Counted from the stretch's first letter, positions 1 through 12,805 are shown. The stretch: DNA of 64,000 nucleotides from Siphonodentalium dalli (GCA_032622095.1 CP136061.1:131882087-131946086); one strand, 5' to 3'. The notes: generated from the sequence alone by a model not told the origin. Program-made: numbers and translations.

Positions 1-1293
1 CTCTTTGTATGACTAAATCCTTTAGCACGGGCTACAGGTCGTACCTTTAGTCTGATCATTATAAAATTTGTCATGGCTGTTGATATTGGAATGTAGATGG
101 GAACGAGTCATTTTGGGGTCATTCGGACAAAAAACATGGCCGCCAGTGGCCATCTTGGATTTCAAAATTTAATCCATTAGCACGGGCCACAGGTCGTACT
201 GATTGTCTGATCATCATGAAATTTGTCATGGATGATAATATTTACATGTAGATGGGAACGAGTAATTTTGGGGTCATTCGGCCAAAAAACATGGCCACCA
301 GCAGCCATCTTAGATTTTACTCTTTGTATGACTAAATTCTTTATCACGGGCTGCAGGTCGTACCTTTAGTCTGATCATCATAAAATTTGTCATGGATGTT
401 AACAATGACATGTAGATGGGAACGAGTAATTTTGGGGTCAATCGGCCAAAAAACATGGTCGCCAGCAGCCATCTTGGATTTTACTCTTTGTATGACTAAA
501 TCCTTTAGCACAGGCTACAGGTTGTATCTTTAGTCTGATCATCATAAAATTTTTCATGAATGTTAACAATGACATGTAGATGGGAACGAGTCATTTTGGG
601 GTCATTCGGCCAAAAAAGATGGCCGCCAGCAGCCATCTTGGATTTTACTCTTTGTATGACTAAATCCTTTAGCACGGGCTACAGGTCGTACCTTTAGTCT
701 GATCATCATAAAAATTTTCATGGCTGTTGAAATTGGAATGTAAATGGGAACGAGTCATTTTGGGGTCATTCGGACAAAAAACATGGCCGCCAGTGGCCAT
801 CTTGGATTTCAAAATTTAATCCATTAGCACGGGCCACAGGTCGTACTATTCGTCTGATCATCATGAAATTTGTCCTGGATGTTAATGTTGATATGTAGAT
901 GGGAACGAGTAATTTTGGGGTCATTTGGCGAAAAAACGTGGCCGCCAGCAGCCATCTTGGATTTTACTCTTTGTATGACTAAATTCTTTAGCACGGGCTA
1001 CAGGTCGTACCTTTAGTCTGATCATCATAAAATTTGTCATGGATGTTAACAATGACATGTAGATTGGAACGAGTCATTTTGGGGTCAATCGGCCAAAAAA
1101 CATGGCCGCCAGCAGCCATCTTGGATTTTACTCTTTGTATGACTAAATTCTTTAGCATGGGCTACAGGTCGTACCTTTAGTCTGATCGTCATAAAATTTG
1201 TCATTGATGTTAACGATGACATGTAGATGGGAATGACTCATTTTGGGGTCATTCGGCCGAAAACATGGCCGCCAGCAGCCATCTTGGATTTTA
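1..1293. repeat. Satellite array with higher-order structure
   Basis: Eight tandem monomers of about 158-164 bp, with starts near 1, 161, 319, 483, 647, 808, 966 and 1130. Each carries GGGAACGAGT, TTTTGGGGTCATTCGG and GCCATCTTGGATTT. Monomers 1-2 share private features with monomers 5-6 (CAGTGGCCATCTTGGATTTC; a TTTAATCCATTAGC junction), so the true period is a four-monomer block of about 647 bp present twice. The array enters from the left window edge, so its full size is unknown. No coding potential is seen. Confidence 0.9.
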
Positions 1294-1426
1294 CTTTTCT
1301 CTTCATGTCTATAAACTAGTATTAGACATTCAACTTTCCACATTCCTAATCGCTCCATTGACTGTAATATATTAAATTATTCCCTTTCCAAGTTGAGCTA
1401 CAGTGTCATTGACACTTTCATTGAGA
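1294..1426. repeat. Satellite-flanking unit, shared with 15090-15227
   Basis: The stretch following the last monomer (CTTCATG..., CTAATCGCTCCATTGACTGT, CCCTTTCCAAGTTGAGC, AGTGTCATTGACACTTTC) recurs after the second satellite locus at about 15100-15227. Array and flank therefore travel together as one larger repeat unit. Confidence 0.8.
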
Positions 1427-3570
1427 AATAAGCATTGGAATGCCGTGCACACGTGGCAGCCTCATCGTGAGAGAATTGAATCACCATGCTGTCATTTAAG
1501 ACTGATTATAAAATAAGGATTATGGTTTGTTGTCGCATCCTACTTTGAACTGTTTGTTTGCCCATGTTGAAATATTTGTTATTGTGATGTTGTTTTCTCT
1601 TGTTAAAATATATTTTTTTACATTAATTTAAACTATTATTTGGTTTGAATTATATACTGACTACATCCACCCATGTGGACCTCATTTTGGAATTCACTGC
1701 CGTCCATTGAATGTATAAAAATCTGTGCCAGAATTGTCTTCAGAATGAACAATAAAGAGCATTTGTGCTTGATAAGGTATTTTTCGTCCACGAAGATTTT
1801 ATGAACCTAAAAATTCAAATCCTTTCAATACCGTGGTTACTTTAAAGACAAAACCGCGACAGCATGCCAATTGACCTTTGATAAAACTTGAAAGGGAATA
1901 TCGAGGAGAAAGTGACATGTCACAATCATGTTAACTCAAACAGTTACGATGTAGCAAACAATGTCATTGCTACAATCATCGCGCCCAATTTCTGAATAAT
2001 GCTGATGTAATAAATTGTAATTCGCGTGCACCTGGCATTTGGGATGTACAGATGTGCGCAAAATTAACGGCGGTTATCAACCTCCCAATCAAGGGTTTCA
2101 CTCACTTTTTTGTGGCAATATACGTAAACAATACTTTATAATGGATATATAACAAAATAAAAATTTAATGATGCATGCATGGTTTATACATCCATTGAAT
2201 AAAAGCGACCACGTGGTTCGTTTTTGTGAATTTGCAATAGATCGTATATGGGAGATCATGGGATGATTAGAATTGTGCTAAATTAATCGGCTTTCTGGGA
2301 AACACGGCACCAGAGCGCATCACTTCAACAAAACAGGAATATCTGAGAATGTACTTCCATTGCGAAAACAAAAGTATCGTGGTTCTCCGTTTTTTTTATT
2401 GGCGTATACGGCGCTGCTGTGTATTCCAATGTTTATTTATTTATGAAACTCTATTTCTCTTTCACCCTTGAATGAAGTAATTATAAGTACTAGTAAGCAT
2501 GTTTGTTGAGATACTATACTTGTCAATATATGTCATAGCTGTCTGGTTTTTAAAATCCAGATTCCTACATAAATTATACCAGTAATAAACGCATGCATGC
2601 ATGACATATTGACCGCGTGGTTGTTTGTGCACGCGAGGTTTTCCCCGAATTATCTGCATTTTCTGATCAGGGCTAGTGGTTTTCATAACTTGTCAACATG
2701 AGAATTTTTATTTGAATATGATGACTAAAATCTTATCTGTAGGAATGTTGGTAGAGAATACAATAAATGGTGTATTTTCAATAGCTTGTTAATGCATAAT
2801 AAAACGGAAAAAATTAAATGAATTGAAAAGCTTACCGCCCACCCCTAATTTCGGGGTGTCCGTTCGGGGGAAACGTGTGCATTATCCCTTTTGACCTTAT
2901 ACACGTGTCCCATCACAATTCTAAATTTTTTTTCAACACACATTGTTTGTGTAATCTTTATTCAGTCCATCCTCTGGTGGCAAATACCATGGACTTATAG
3001 AGTAAAATGTCGCGTATTTCCAGTTTCTGGCGCTGGCAGTTAATTTTTACTTGGCAATGGATTTGCCACATATATGGATCGATAATATAATACTTTTATT
3101 TAACATGCTCATTTGATCATATTTTTTTTTCAAAAATAATAGCAACTCTAATAAAAACATGGGAATCATTTTATTTACCAAATCTCGGATATGGTGTCAA
3201 AGCATACCACATTAGAACAAAATATCGGTAAGCTCCTCCCACAGCCAACCAATTAAAGCAGAGAATAAAATCTCACAAACTAATCCTGGATGATTGACAG
3301 GTGTTTGTCGACGTGATGACATGCACAGGATCGACGCATGACTTTTTTTTATTTTATTTTTTATATTTGACAACAAAGTTCCATTAAAAACTTTGTTAGA
3401 TCGTTGAAACAGTTGGGTTAAATATAAATGTGATTTTGCATAATGACCTTAAAGCCGATATTATGTACGGATTTAAATTTCCTGTAATTAAAAATACTAA
3501 CCTTCGTATATTTCTACTAATAAAACACATGTTTTAAACTCGAGAAAAAAAGACGATACAAACCAGGAAT
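1427..3570. other. Unannotated AT-rich stretch
   Basis: No gene, exon with clear splice sites or recognised transposon is seen. An AATAAA at about 1749 follows no identifiable coding exon. Confidence 0.4.
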
Positions 3571-3576
3571 TTAACC

Positions 3577-3705
3577 CCGGTGTACTTGCCGTTCGGCCTC
3601 GGTGTACTTACCGTTCGACCGCGGTGTACATGCCGTTCGGCCGCGGTGCTCAACCGCGGTTACACAAAGTGACACCGCGGCCGAACGGCAAGTACACCGC
3701 GGTGG
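3577..3705. repeat. GC-rich direct and inverted short repeat
   Basis: The unit CGGTGTACTTGCCGTTCGG occurs about three times in direct orientation (3578, 3600, 3622) and once inverted (about 3673-3702), making a foldback. It stands out sharply from the AT-rich surroundings. Confidence 0.7.
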
Positions 3706-3984
3706 CAGTGGACACTTGTGAAAATATAGGATATTAGGCCCGAGCACTAAGATGCAAGGGGGAAGGGGGGGGGGGGGGTGTGTGCAAATGGAATTATGCA
3801 AAATTTGTGTTTTGTCTGATTCTGATTCAAGGGGGGGGGGGGAATGCAGTTGGAATTTCCCCAAGGTGGACACCCCCCAAACGGAGACCCTCTAGCCACG
3901 TCCCCGACTGTTATAAGACTGTGGCATGATATTATAGTAAACTTAGTACATAAATGACTAACAGTACATTTATTCCCATTGTAG

Positions 3985-4054
3985 AAAAGCAGCTATGGTG
4001 GGAAGTGCTGGTATAAAGAAAATCAAATTAGAAGATGACGGTAGTGGAAGCTGA
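3985..4054 (+). CDS. Possible terminal coding exon, unknown gene
   Basis: A pyrimidine-rich acceptor (TTTATTCCCATTGTAG) is followed by one base plus 22 codons, ending in TGA at 4052-4054. The peptide reads AAMVGSAGIKKIKLEDDGSG near its end, a lysine/acid-rich tail of the sort found at the C-terminus of nuclear proteins. I do not recognise the family. Upstream exons would lie left of 3985 or outside the window, and none was found. No AATAAA lies close downstream. This could be chance, because 70 open bases are weak evidence. Confidence 0.25.
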
Positions 4055-5306
4055 TTAACTCAGCCCCTTAGATTGTTCTGTTAGTCTGTTTACCATGTTT
4101 GTTATAATTGTATAAAGTTAGTCATGTATACATATTCATCTAGATATTATTCATGTATACATACTCATTACCATAACCTAACATTACCTATGTATTTTTG
4201 TATATATTTGGCCTTCGATTCCCAGGGCATTACATAGAAACAAGCTGGCTTACAGAGGTTATTTAAAGGTACTCAATCCGATTCGATGGTTCCCATATCA
4301 TCTTATTACAAAAACAACAACATTTTTTGAAATACCCCTTCAGTTATCAGAATCGATTAATTGCCCAAAACTAATGCTAACCATTGTCAACTGCAGTACA
4401 AAATTGTCCAAAACTTGTTATTTATCAACATTTTGTTCAACAAAATATGGCCGGATTGTCAATATATCTAATGCCAAAGCCATTCGTTTTTAGAATTATC
4501 CGTCTTCTTTCGCAATTGGTCAGAGACATCGGTTTGACGACTTTTTACCAGGCCACCAATAACTACAAATCATAAATTTTTTTTTTAAATCGTTATCTGT
4601 TCACTCTGCTTTGATGGGTGGGTTCCTCGACTCAAATCAAATGTTGTTTATCCCCGAAGCCAAAGAAAGTATAAATTGGAGCATTAATTCGGATTTTGCA
4701 ACTTTAAACTTGAGACAAGTGTGATTTAAGTCTGCTCATTGATTTATCACTGGAAATTTTGTACAGTGAGAACTGATTTGAATCTGATATTGGTAGACTA
4801 TACGTATCAGCATCAGGCCTTAAAAATCCATAACATTTTGCGGAAATCAAAATATAGCATTTCTACAGCGAATCAGCTGCTTTTACGAGAATCAAATTCT
4901 CAGATTTTATGCCCTGTAGCATGGTCGAAATTGCTGACTCTACCTAATATTAAAAGGAACAATTTAAAATCTTGCCATCATGCTAGTCATATTTTGATTA
5001 CACTTTACCCTGCCCAATTCAAGAGATACAGAACTCCTTCATATACACCCTACGTTAGGGTCAAATGTTAATTAATTAAATTGTTGTATCTATAAACATA
5101 GGGCACTTAATAGTTATTTTATGTTTCAAGAATTTGTTTGAAAACCCTCTATAAGCCTGGGCAAATTTTTTTTCAATGCTGAAATCATGAATCATCCCAT
5201 GACAACATTTCAGTCCACCTCCCCTTTGTATTTAAATGAAGACAGTTTAGCTGATGTATAATTTGTGGTATTTGCATGATTGTATTTCGAAAGACACCTG
5301 GGCAAT
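4055..5306. other. Unannotated AT-rich stretch
   Basis: Nothing recognised. A 110-codon open frame at 4739-5071 has no detectable domain or splice context and is treated as chance. Confidence 0.4.
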
Positions 5307-5721
5307 CAAGCCTTGAAATAGTATGTCTGTCATTTGCATAATGAGGTCCCCAGAGGGTGAATTTAATGGCACAACCTCGCACAGCGGGCCTCCATCACTA
5401 AATTCACCCTCTTGGTACCTCTATCTGTTTCTGTATCTCTGCTGGGAAGTATCTATTGTCTCAAATTAACATTGTTTTTAGTTTTTCCCTTCAGTTCAGT
5501 TCTGTTCAGTTTCTCTATCCCCAAATTTGCAGAAGATAAAATGCATAATCAAGGTGACTTGGGTCAACATTACCAACTTCAACTGGGGAACTGATGCTAG
5601 GTCTCCCGAATGTACAGTGAGTGAATTTGGTGATGCTAGCCTGCCATGCAGGATAGCATCACTAATTTCACTCTCTGGGAACCTCTTTCTGCAAATAACA
5701 GACACACTATTTCAAGGCTTG
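5307..5721. mobile_element. GAGGTCCCC-family palindromic element
   Basis: Long terminal inverted repeats open with CAAGCCTTGAAATAG and close with CTATTTCAAGGCTTG. Inside the termini both arms carry GAATGAGGTCCCC-like and GGTGAATTTAGTGATGC-like motifs. The middle holds a shared core (CCCCAAATTTGCAGAAGATA, CAACTTCAACTGGGGAAC). This is the fullest copy of a family with about nine copies or fragments here. No transposase is present. Confidence 0.75.
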
Positions 5722-5908
5722 TTGGCAATGTTCTGAATCCTTTGAGGATTATATTCGTTCCATGTTAAATTATGACTCGAATTAAAGTATTTGTAGATAG
5801 TGTAAGTTTTAATTATTTATTGTTTTTGATCTGTACCTCTCATTCCTCATAACTAAATATAAAGCACCTGTTTATTCTTTATTCACAAAAGAAGGATATG
5901 CAGTCTTA

Positions 5909-6406
5909 TTAAAGGCCCACTTAATTTTCGACCCCCCCCCCCCCCCCCCCAGATCACATTATATAAAATATATGCCATATTTACCATTTGAAAGAGGAAG
6001 CTCCAAAACATTGTATTTTCAACTTATTCGATGTAATAAACTGGGAACATGTTGTTTTTGTTGAGATAAAGACATTTTGTTCTGTCAAATTTTCTGCACA
6101 AAGTATATTATTTTCAATGGAAGGGGAATAACTCTATATATTTAGATATAGAGTTATTCCCGTTCATTGAAAAATAAACTTGTTTGAATTATGTTACATT
6201 CTGGGAGTCGTAACGCGGGAAATAATTTTATGATTTCTACTATTTTCTATTTCTCTGTGGGCGCCGCTGAGACAGACGTTCCACGTTGTGATGCATTATA
6301 GTATTTTAATCATATGTTATGGCATAGATTGTTATTAAAACCATATATCAAGGCACTATAAAAAAAAATTAAAAATTGGTGTATCGAAAATTAAGTGTGC
6401 CTATAA
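5909..6406. mobile_element. TTAA-flanked MITE, AGGCCCACTTAATTTTCGA family (copy 1)
   Basis: TTAA followed by AGGCCCACTTAATTTTCGA on the left, and TCGAAAATTAAGTGTGCCT with ATAA on the right. An internal palindrome around AGAGTTATTCCC lies at about 6120-6160. A C-homopolymer (about 5932-5950) sits near the left end. A second copy at 43591-44066 has TTAA on both sides, supporting a TTAA target site. Confidence 0.7.
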
Positions 6407-7650
6407 AATCAAGACTATTGAACCAGCTACGCGCTCCAGAGTATGGCCGATTTCACCATAATTTATACTACCATCGCTGCTATAAATAGCTTCTACAGGC
6501 AATCCCTGCAGTATGATGTCACAGCGTGTATTTCACATAAAAAATAGTTTTACAGTTCACATTATCGTTTTTTACGAATAACAAATTCGGTGTTAACTGT
6601 TGGAAATACTTAATTCTATTCTCCTTGCTAGGTATTGACAAATTTTGGGCTCTTCATATTGAAGATGCTTTTTAGTGTTTAATTAGTTATCGTAATCTCT
6701 AAATTTGTAAACACTGTGTGAAAATAGCAATCTGTCCAGATCTGTCTTTAAATTTATTACTCTATTTCTGGCTATGTGGCGAGGAACAGGGGAATTGCGG
6801 TCCTGTAAAGAAATTCCAACAATCACCTGATTGGCTTCATCGCTTTACCGTTAAAGGTTGATTGGCTGACATTTGACGTAATGCTTCTTGGAGGTAATCT
6901 GATTCCCGGCTATTTAGTTCAGACTCGGGAATGCGTCGCTTGTTCAATCATCTGATTTAATAAGACTGAAGAATATGGTGCTTGTTCCGGGATATTAACT
7001 TACTAATTCTCTAGTTATTCTTGTTCACAAGAGACAAATTTGATGTATTTTTTTTAAATTTTAGAATAATCTCAAATTTGAAAATCACATTGGTTATATT
7101 TATGACATAATTCCCAGCGCTGATGTTCAGTGAGCAATGACTGCACAAGTTGATGTTCATGTTGTTATTCCTTTAATCACTTAATGGACCCTCCCGTTCA
7201 GTTATAAAGTATACAGTGGATTGGTCTATTATTTGTTGGGAGGGATGTTTTGATAATACAAGTGCAGATACTATTTAGTCATTTGGAGGCAATGTTTGTT
7301 GAAGATATCATGTGTATGTTCCCTAAGTAAATTACTCACCAGCGAATATTTAGCCATCAATGGCTTATATCAATAAAGTTCAATAGTGCTATGCACAACC
7401 TAGAAAAAGCATTTTCATGACAATATTATTTTTTATGGTGTCATAATTTATATTTTCCTTGTCAACAAAGATGTAATCAGGGTTTCATGTTATCTTTACG
7501 AAATCTATTTTGTTGTTGATAAAGACTCTTGTGTGTAAAATAACGCATTTAAGTTTATTGTGCAACCTTAAATAAAAATAACAAGCCAATAGTGATGTGA
7601 AATTATAGTTTGTTTTAAAAACATGTTGTTCTGGAACCTTGAATACATCT
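6407..7650. other. Unannotated stretch
   Basis: No gene or recognised repeat. Confidence 0.4.
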
Positions 7651-7918
7651 GTAACCCTTTCTTTATTAAATGGAATCTCCCATCAGTTATACAAGATACA
7701 GTGGAATGGACAACTGTCATTTAGACGGGTGTTCAGGAAAAATCGGCCAACAGACAGGCAAACATCAGCTGCTGAATAATTTCTATTTGCTCACATAAAT
7801 GTTGGGGAAATGTTCAAATAGTAAGTTAAAAAAATAGCCTATGGTCATTTGTTGAACTTATCTGAACATTTCCTTAGGGAACTACTCTTCAATGAGTACT
7901 TAGTAAAGAAAGGGTTAA
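7651..7918. mobile_element. piggyBac-like MITE, CCCTTTCTTTATT family
   Basis: Left end GTAACCCTTTCTTTATTAAA, right end TACTTAGTAAAGAAAGGGTTAA. The ends are inverted repeats beside GTAA/TTAA, consistent with TTAA-targeting piggyBac-type elements. Related copies lie near 9006, 54442 and 59582. Confidence 0.65.
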
Positions 7919-9005
7919 TTGAACATCTATCACAAATATTCATTGCTATTGATTTCTTCACCTCCGTGGGACATACTTTCATTGTTTTGATGTATTATAG
8001 TCATGTATGTTACTGTAAACCTGGGGTTCACCAATTTACTACGACACTGCTTCATTAAATCATACCCAAATGTATTCATTAGTCATTACTCATCCCATCA
8101 ATTCATCCCATGTATATTCATGTTTTATCTGAACATGACAACACCAATCAAATTTCATCAATTATGTACAATTGAAGACATATTATGGACTTGTTTGGGT
8201 GCATGAAATTGATAAGATAGTACTCAGGCGCTATGCCAACATGGGGAATGCAGCATTCTTCTAACACCGCAGCTGAACACCTCTGAAAATTTCAAAGAAA
8301 TCGACCATACCACTCCATAGAAAACATCGTCTGATACGCCCATTTGTAAATATTTACATCTCGATTCGGGACACAACTATCAGCGATAATCTAACACAAA
8401 TGATTTTGCCATCGAGAGTCATTGCATTTAATTAATATATGAGAATGACGGTGTGTATCATCAATTTGGATTAATATTCTTAACAAATAACTACTTTGAG
8501 CAAGTTTATTCTTAATTTCTATTTAATCACCCTACCACAGTGCTTCACATCACTTTAAACTACATGGCGGTTTCAGTTTGTATACGTCACCGACATTGGT
8601 AATTATTACACATATTGCTATCTTTCATTTGATAACGTTACTTCAGCCTGTGTGAAAATTTCAAATGCTCTAGAGTGATCCAGATAGCTTGAGTGACATA
8701 AATGACATCATGCATGAAAACCCAACTTGTTTTACAATGATTCAACCTTGTATTGTTTTGAGCAGATGACCAACTAGCATGGAAACCAAACAGAAACAAT
8801 TGTTTGATATAAAGAATATAAAATACATAATCAATGTGACTAATGGGCGAACATTTGAGGCAAATACAATAGACTTGCATTCCAAACACTTAAGTTCTAG
8901 TCGTACACAATTAGTTATTCAATACCTACTGAAGGCATATGCAGCTACCTATAATTATTTATTCTCTGCTGTTGGTTGCAAGTTGAAAAATCAGCAGTCA
9001 TTAGT
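7919..9005. other. Unannotated stretch
   Basis: No gene or recognised repeat; the open frames here are short and have no recognisable domain. Confidence 0.35.
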
Positions 9006-9212
9006 TTAAGCCTTTCTATACTAAATGGATTCTCCAATTCAGTTAAAACGTATACATTGGAATGGTCTATTATTTATTGTTCAGGAAAAATAAACAGGCG
9101 ACAGATAATAAAAGTGCAAAAGGAGTCCTATTTATTGGAAAAGTTCAACAAACGACCTATGAACATTTCCTAAGAGAACTACTCATCAATATAAAGTATT
9201 TAGTATAGAACT
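9006..9212. mobile_element. piggyBac-like MITE, CCCTTTCTTTATT family (degraded)
   Basis: Begins TTAAGCCTTTCTATACTAAA and ends near TAGTATAGAACTAAAC. The internal sequence (GGAATGGTCTATTATTT, GAACATTTCCTAAGAGAACT) matches the 7651-7918 copy. Confidence 0.55.
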
Positions 9213-9411
9213 AAACATTTATTCGCCTCAATCTTATACAAATTTCGGGCAATGGGATTGGCGACAAGTGTAGAAATCACTTACTAATACCCCGTCTCAT
9301 CAGCAGTCATTCATCCATATTCTGACTCATCTATATTCTGACTCATCTTTACTAAAATGGATTGGTTTTTTTTGAAGACCATAAACAGGTATAATTATTA
9401 TAAAACACTCT

Positions 9412-9658
9412 TTAACCCTTCCATGACTGGAGCTTCCTAAATTTTTGTGAAAACCCTGTCCCAATGCATTCTCTAATATATGCGAGTCTCCCGACAGGGA
9501 GCCTTGCATATATAAGAGAATACAGTGGCCTAACAATATGTACTTTGACCTTGCAAGGCAGTGCATTCTCTTATATATGCGAAGCTGGCATATAAGAGAA
9601 TGCACTGGCACATGATCTTTAATGCGCACCAGTGCAGCTCCTGTCATGAAAGGGTTAA
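9412..9658. mobile_element. TTAACCCTTTCATGAC-family MITE
   Basis: TTAA flanks with CCCTTCCATGACTGGAGC at the left and the inverted CTGTCATGAAAGGG at the right. The internal hairpins contain GCATTCTCTTATATATGCGA. Family of about nine copies or fragments in the window. Confidence 0.8.
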
Positions 9659-10084
9659 ATGTTGTCCGTCCAAAAATCTAATGATCTGGCTTGGAAGGTG
9701 TTTTTCCGGCATACAAATTATCTGAAATCTGGTTTTGATCGGTAGCCACACAGATGGCAGAAAATTTGTAACCTATATCCTCTGTATGGATAAACTAATG
9801 TAAAGTGGATATACTGATGTTGTCAATGTTTGTTTTCTGTAAAACAATTGATCTTATACTTCAAAATTATAGTTATACATGTATGATCAAAATTATCTTT
9901 TCGTCTTGCAACCAACCCAGAGATTTGGATATCTGTTACTCATTATCTTACCAACAATACCTATAAATACTAAATTTGATCAACTTCAGACGTTCCAACC
10001 ATCACTGCCTCTTTGATGAATGTGTTACCTTATACCAAAATAACATGAGGTCCCATTGCAACTGTCTACTTATATTTGCTCACA

Positions 10085-10233
10085 AGCAAGTCTTGAAAAT
10101 CTGTGTCTGTCATTTGCAGAATGAGGTCCCCAGAGGATGAATTTAGTGATGATATCCCATGGTCTAGGGTTGCGTCACTAAATCCACCCTCTGAGGACCT
10201 CATTCTGCAAATAACACACACTATTTCAAGGCC
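10085..10233. mobile_element. GAGGTCCCC-family palindrome (short copy)
   Basis: TTTGCAGAATGAGGTCCCCA on one arm pairs with GGACCTCATTCTGCAAAT on the other. Only the terminal arms are present. Confidence 0.7.
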
Positions 10234-11086
10234 AGCTCACAAGACTTCTCCATCCACTGTAGAATAGGAAAGTATGAGTTTAACTGAGACGTGGTCCATG
10301 TTAACTGATTAGAGATGTGTTCATTGCATCATATGTTTCATTCTGTTTTATTCATGTTTTATGATACAATGATGGAGATCTTTGTACATATAAATATTCT
10401 TATTTTATCAATGTGTCCTGGTCTTTATCTAAAAACATTCTGCTCCCAACAATGAACCCACTGACATCCTCCCCAACATATTCATGTGGAGATAATCTCC
10501 TCCCATCCACCGTACTGTCCATAATAAGGTACCATTACTATGTATTCCACTTTTTAGCTCACCTGAGACGAAGTCTCCAATGGAGCTATAGTCATCACTC
10601 CTCTTCCGTCCATCCATCAACAATTCTTTAAACATCTTCTCCAGAACCGTAAGACCGATTGGGTTCATATTGGGTGTGGAGATTCCCTAGGTGACTCGCA
10701 TTCATATTTGTAAAAATGAGGTCACCAAGTCAAAGCCAGGGCCATAACTTTCCCTCCATAGTAATTCTTAAAACGACTTCTTCTCAGGTACCATCGGGGG
10801 GCGATTGGGTTCATATTTGGTATGAAGGGTCCTTGGGTGACAGGGGTTCAAATGAGGTCACTGTCAAATGTGGGTGGAGCCAGGGACATAACTAAACAAG
10901 ACAGTCAATTACTGTGGGTCACTCACCAGACTGCAAAGACTGATGAGACTGGGACTCTGGAGACCACAACAGTCAGAACTTTTCATAATCACTTTAAAAG
11001 AAAACTAGAGATGTGCTAGAGAGACTTCACGTATATATAGATTGGTGAAAATCCACCTTGAAATTACCAAATGTACACTACTGATC

Positions 11087-11087
<1 letters not shown>

Positions 11088-11122
<35 letters not shown>
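11088..11122. repeat. Poly-C homopolymer (35 C)
   Basis: An uninterrupted run of 35 C, at a site where the inverted partner (near 18600) has a short GGAGGAGGAGGGGG purine tract instead. Confidence 0.95.
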
Positions 11123-11125
<3 letters not shown>

Positions 11126-11663
11126 TCCAGTTCAACAAGTCCCCTCCCGACCGGGCTACAGACTCCCAAGTCTTAGGTTGAAATTTCACAACTGACACCT
11201 CAAACTTTCTCAATTGTTGGAAATTTTCAATCTCACAAGCGCCTTTTTCTAAAACCATTTTGACATGTCTGAAGCCCAATTATCCATGGACCCAAAACAC
11301 AATACATGTATGTCAGATTAATCAGTCAGGTGGTTCCAAGGTAGATGTTTTAATAAATTTGGTATTTCAATGATTTTATTAGACACAAAAGTGTTAACTC
11401 CCCATAGCCCCGCCATTTCTTGACAGGTTGACCTCATTTTAACAAATCTGAATCTCAGTCACTAAAGGATCCTCCTGATTGCTCCATACATATAGTTACT
11501 AGTATGTCCCTGGTCCCACCCTATTTAACCTGGTGACCCCATCTGAATAAATTTGAATCCCAGACACCAAAGAACCCTTCATACATATGATAAATATCAG
11601 TAAAATAGACCTGATGGTCCTTGTGAAGGAAGCCTATTAAGAGGGAAACTGTCCTTCGTTTGG

Positions 11664-12027
11664 AGTGGGCTAGCATCACTAAATTCACCCTCTGGGGACC
11701 TCATTCTGCTAAGGCCCTCAACTGCTATGGCAGACCTAGGATAAGATTGAAGTTCCCCAGTTGGAAGTTGATGTTCACCCATTGGGAACCTCAATTATGA
11801 ATTTTATCTTCTGCAAATTAGGGGATATAGAAACTTCCTAGAAGGGAAATGTAACTAAAAACAATGTTAATTTGATACTTTTGATACTTCCCAGAAGATG
11901 AGGCCTAAGCAAAATGAGGTCTCCAGAGGGTGAATTTGGTGATGCTAGCCCACTGTGTGGGATAGCATCACTAAATTCACCCTCTGGGAACCTCATTCTG
12001 CAAATGTCAGACACACTAAATTCAGGC
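11664..12027. mobile_element. GAGGTCCCC-family palindromic element
   Basis: Carries CTAGCATCACTAAATTCACC and GGGACCTCATTCTGC arms twice, with the shared core (CCCCAGTTGGAAGTTGATGT, CTGCAAATTAGGGGATATAG) between them. It lies inside the large inverted block. Confidence 0.65.
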
Positions 12028-12805
12028 AGTTTGTTTAAAATTGCTAGCAGTATGTTTATACAAGCTGTCAGTGACATATTATTCTAATCTTGATTAATGA
12101 CATGTGTTTCTCTCTGTTTATCCACAAAGAGATATCTGCAACTTTAATAGAACAGGTATTAAAGTTGGAAGCTGGAAATGATATCCGTTGGAAGGGATGT
12201 TGGTTGGGTGCAGGGTGGGGGTGGGTCTGGGCCATGTGGGAGGGGGGATGGGTAATGGAATATTTCTGTAATTTCAGAAGATTAAAGTTTCATAACTCTG
12301 CAGATGTTATAATGGTGTAACTTTTTTCAAATTTTATAAAATGATTAAAAAATTAATTTTTTGTTTGTTAATTTGAGTATGGTGAAAATTCCAAAAATCT
12401 GAATTTGACCAAAAAATGTTTTTTTTTAAAGTTATGTCACTGGCTCCGCCCACATTCGACCCAGTGACCTCATTTGAACAAATCTGAATAACAGTCCCCC
12501 AAGGACCCTTTATACCAAATATGAACCCATTCGGCCAAATGAAATTTGAGAAGAAGTCGTTCTAAGAATTACAGAGTTATGGCCCTGGCTTCGCAACTAT
12601 TTGACCCAGTGTCCTCATTTGAACAAATCTGAATGAGAGTCACCTAGGGAACATCCACACCAAATATGAACCAATTCAGCATTACGGTTTCAGAGGAGAA
12701 GATGTTCAAAGAATTGTTGATGGACGGACGGACGGACGGACGACGGACGAGGAGTGATGACTATAGCTCCACCGGAGACTTCGTCTCAGGTGAGCTAAAA
12801 AAGCC

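Larger units (their letters stand above)
10551..12800. repeat. TAGCTCACCTGAGACG-bounded repeat block, left arm of a large inverted duplication
   Basis: Bounded by TAGCTCACCTGAGACGAAG on the left and its inverse, CTTCGTCTCAGGTGAGCTA, on the right. From about 10881 to 12798 it matches 18806-16461 in inverted orientation, with the same internal landmarks in reverse order (CAGACTCCCAAGTCTTAGG, CTAGGATAAGATTGAAGT, ATTTCTGTAATTTCAGAAG). Each arm also includes a GAGGTCCCC-family element. Confidence 0.8.

Noticed and set aside
1-1293. CRISPR-like array
   Set aside because: The whole monomer repeats, with no unique spacers, in a eukaryotic context; it is a satellite.
1152-1358. Minus-strand frame over the satellite
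   Set aside because: Spans a satellite monomer and its flank; chance.
1745-1755. AATAAA as a gene's poly(A) signal
   Set aside because: No coding exon could be placed upstream; isolated hexamers are common in AT-rich DNA.
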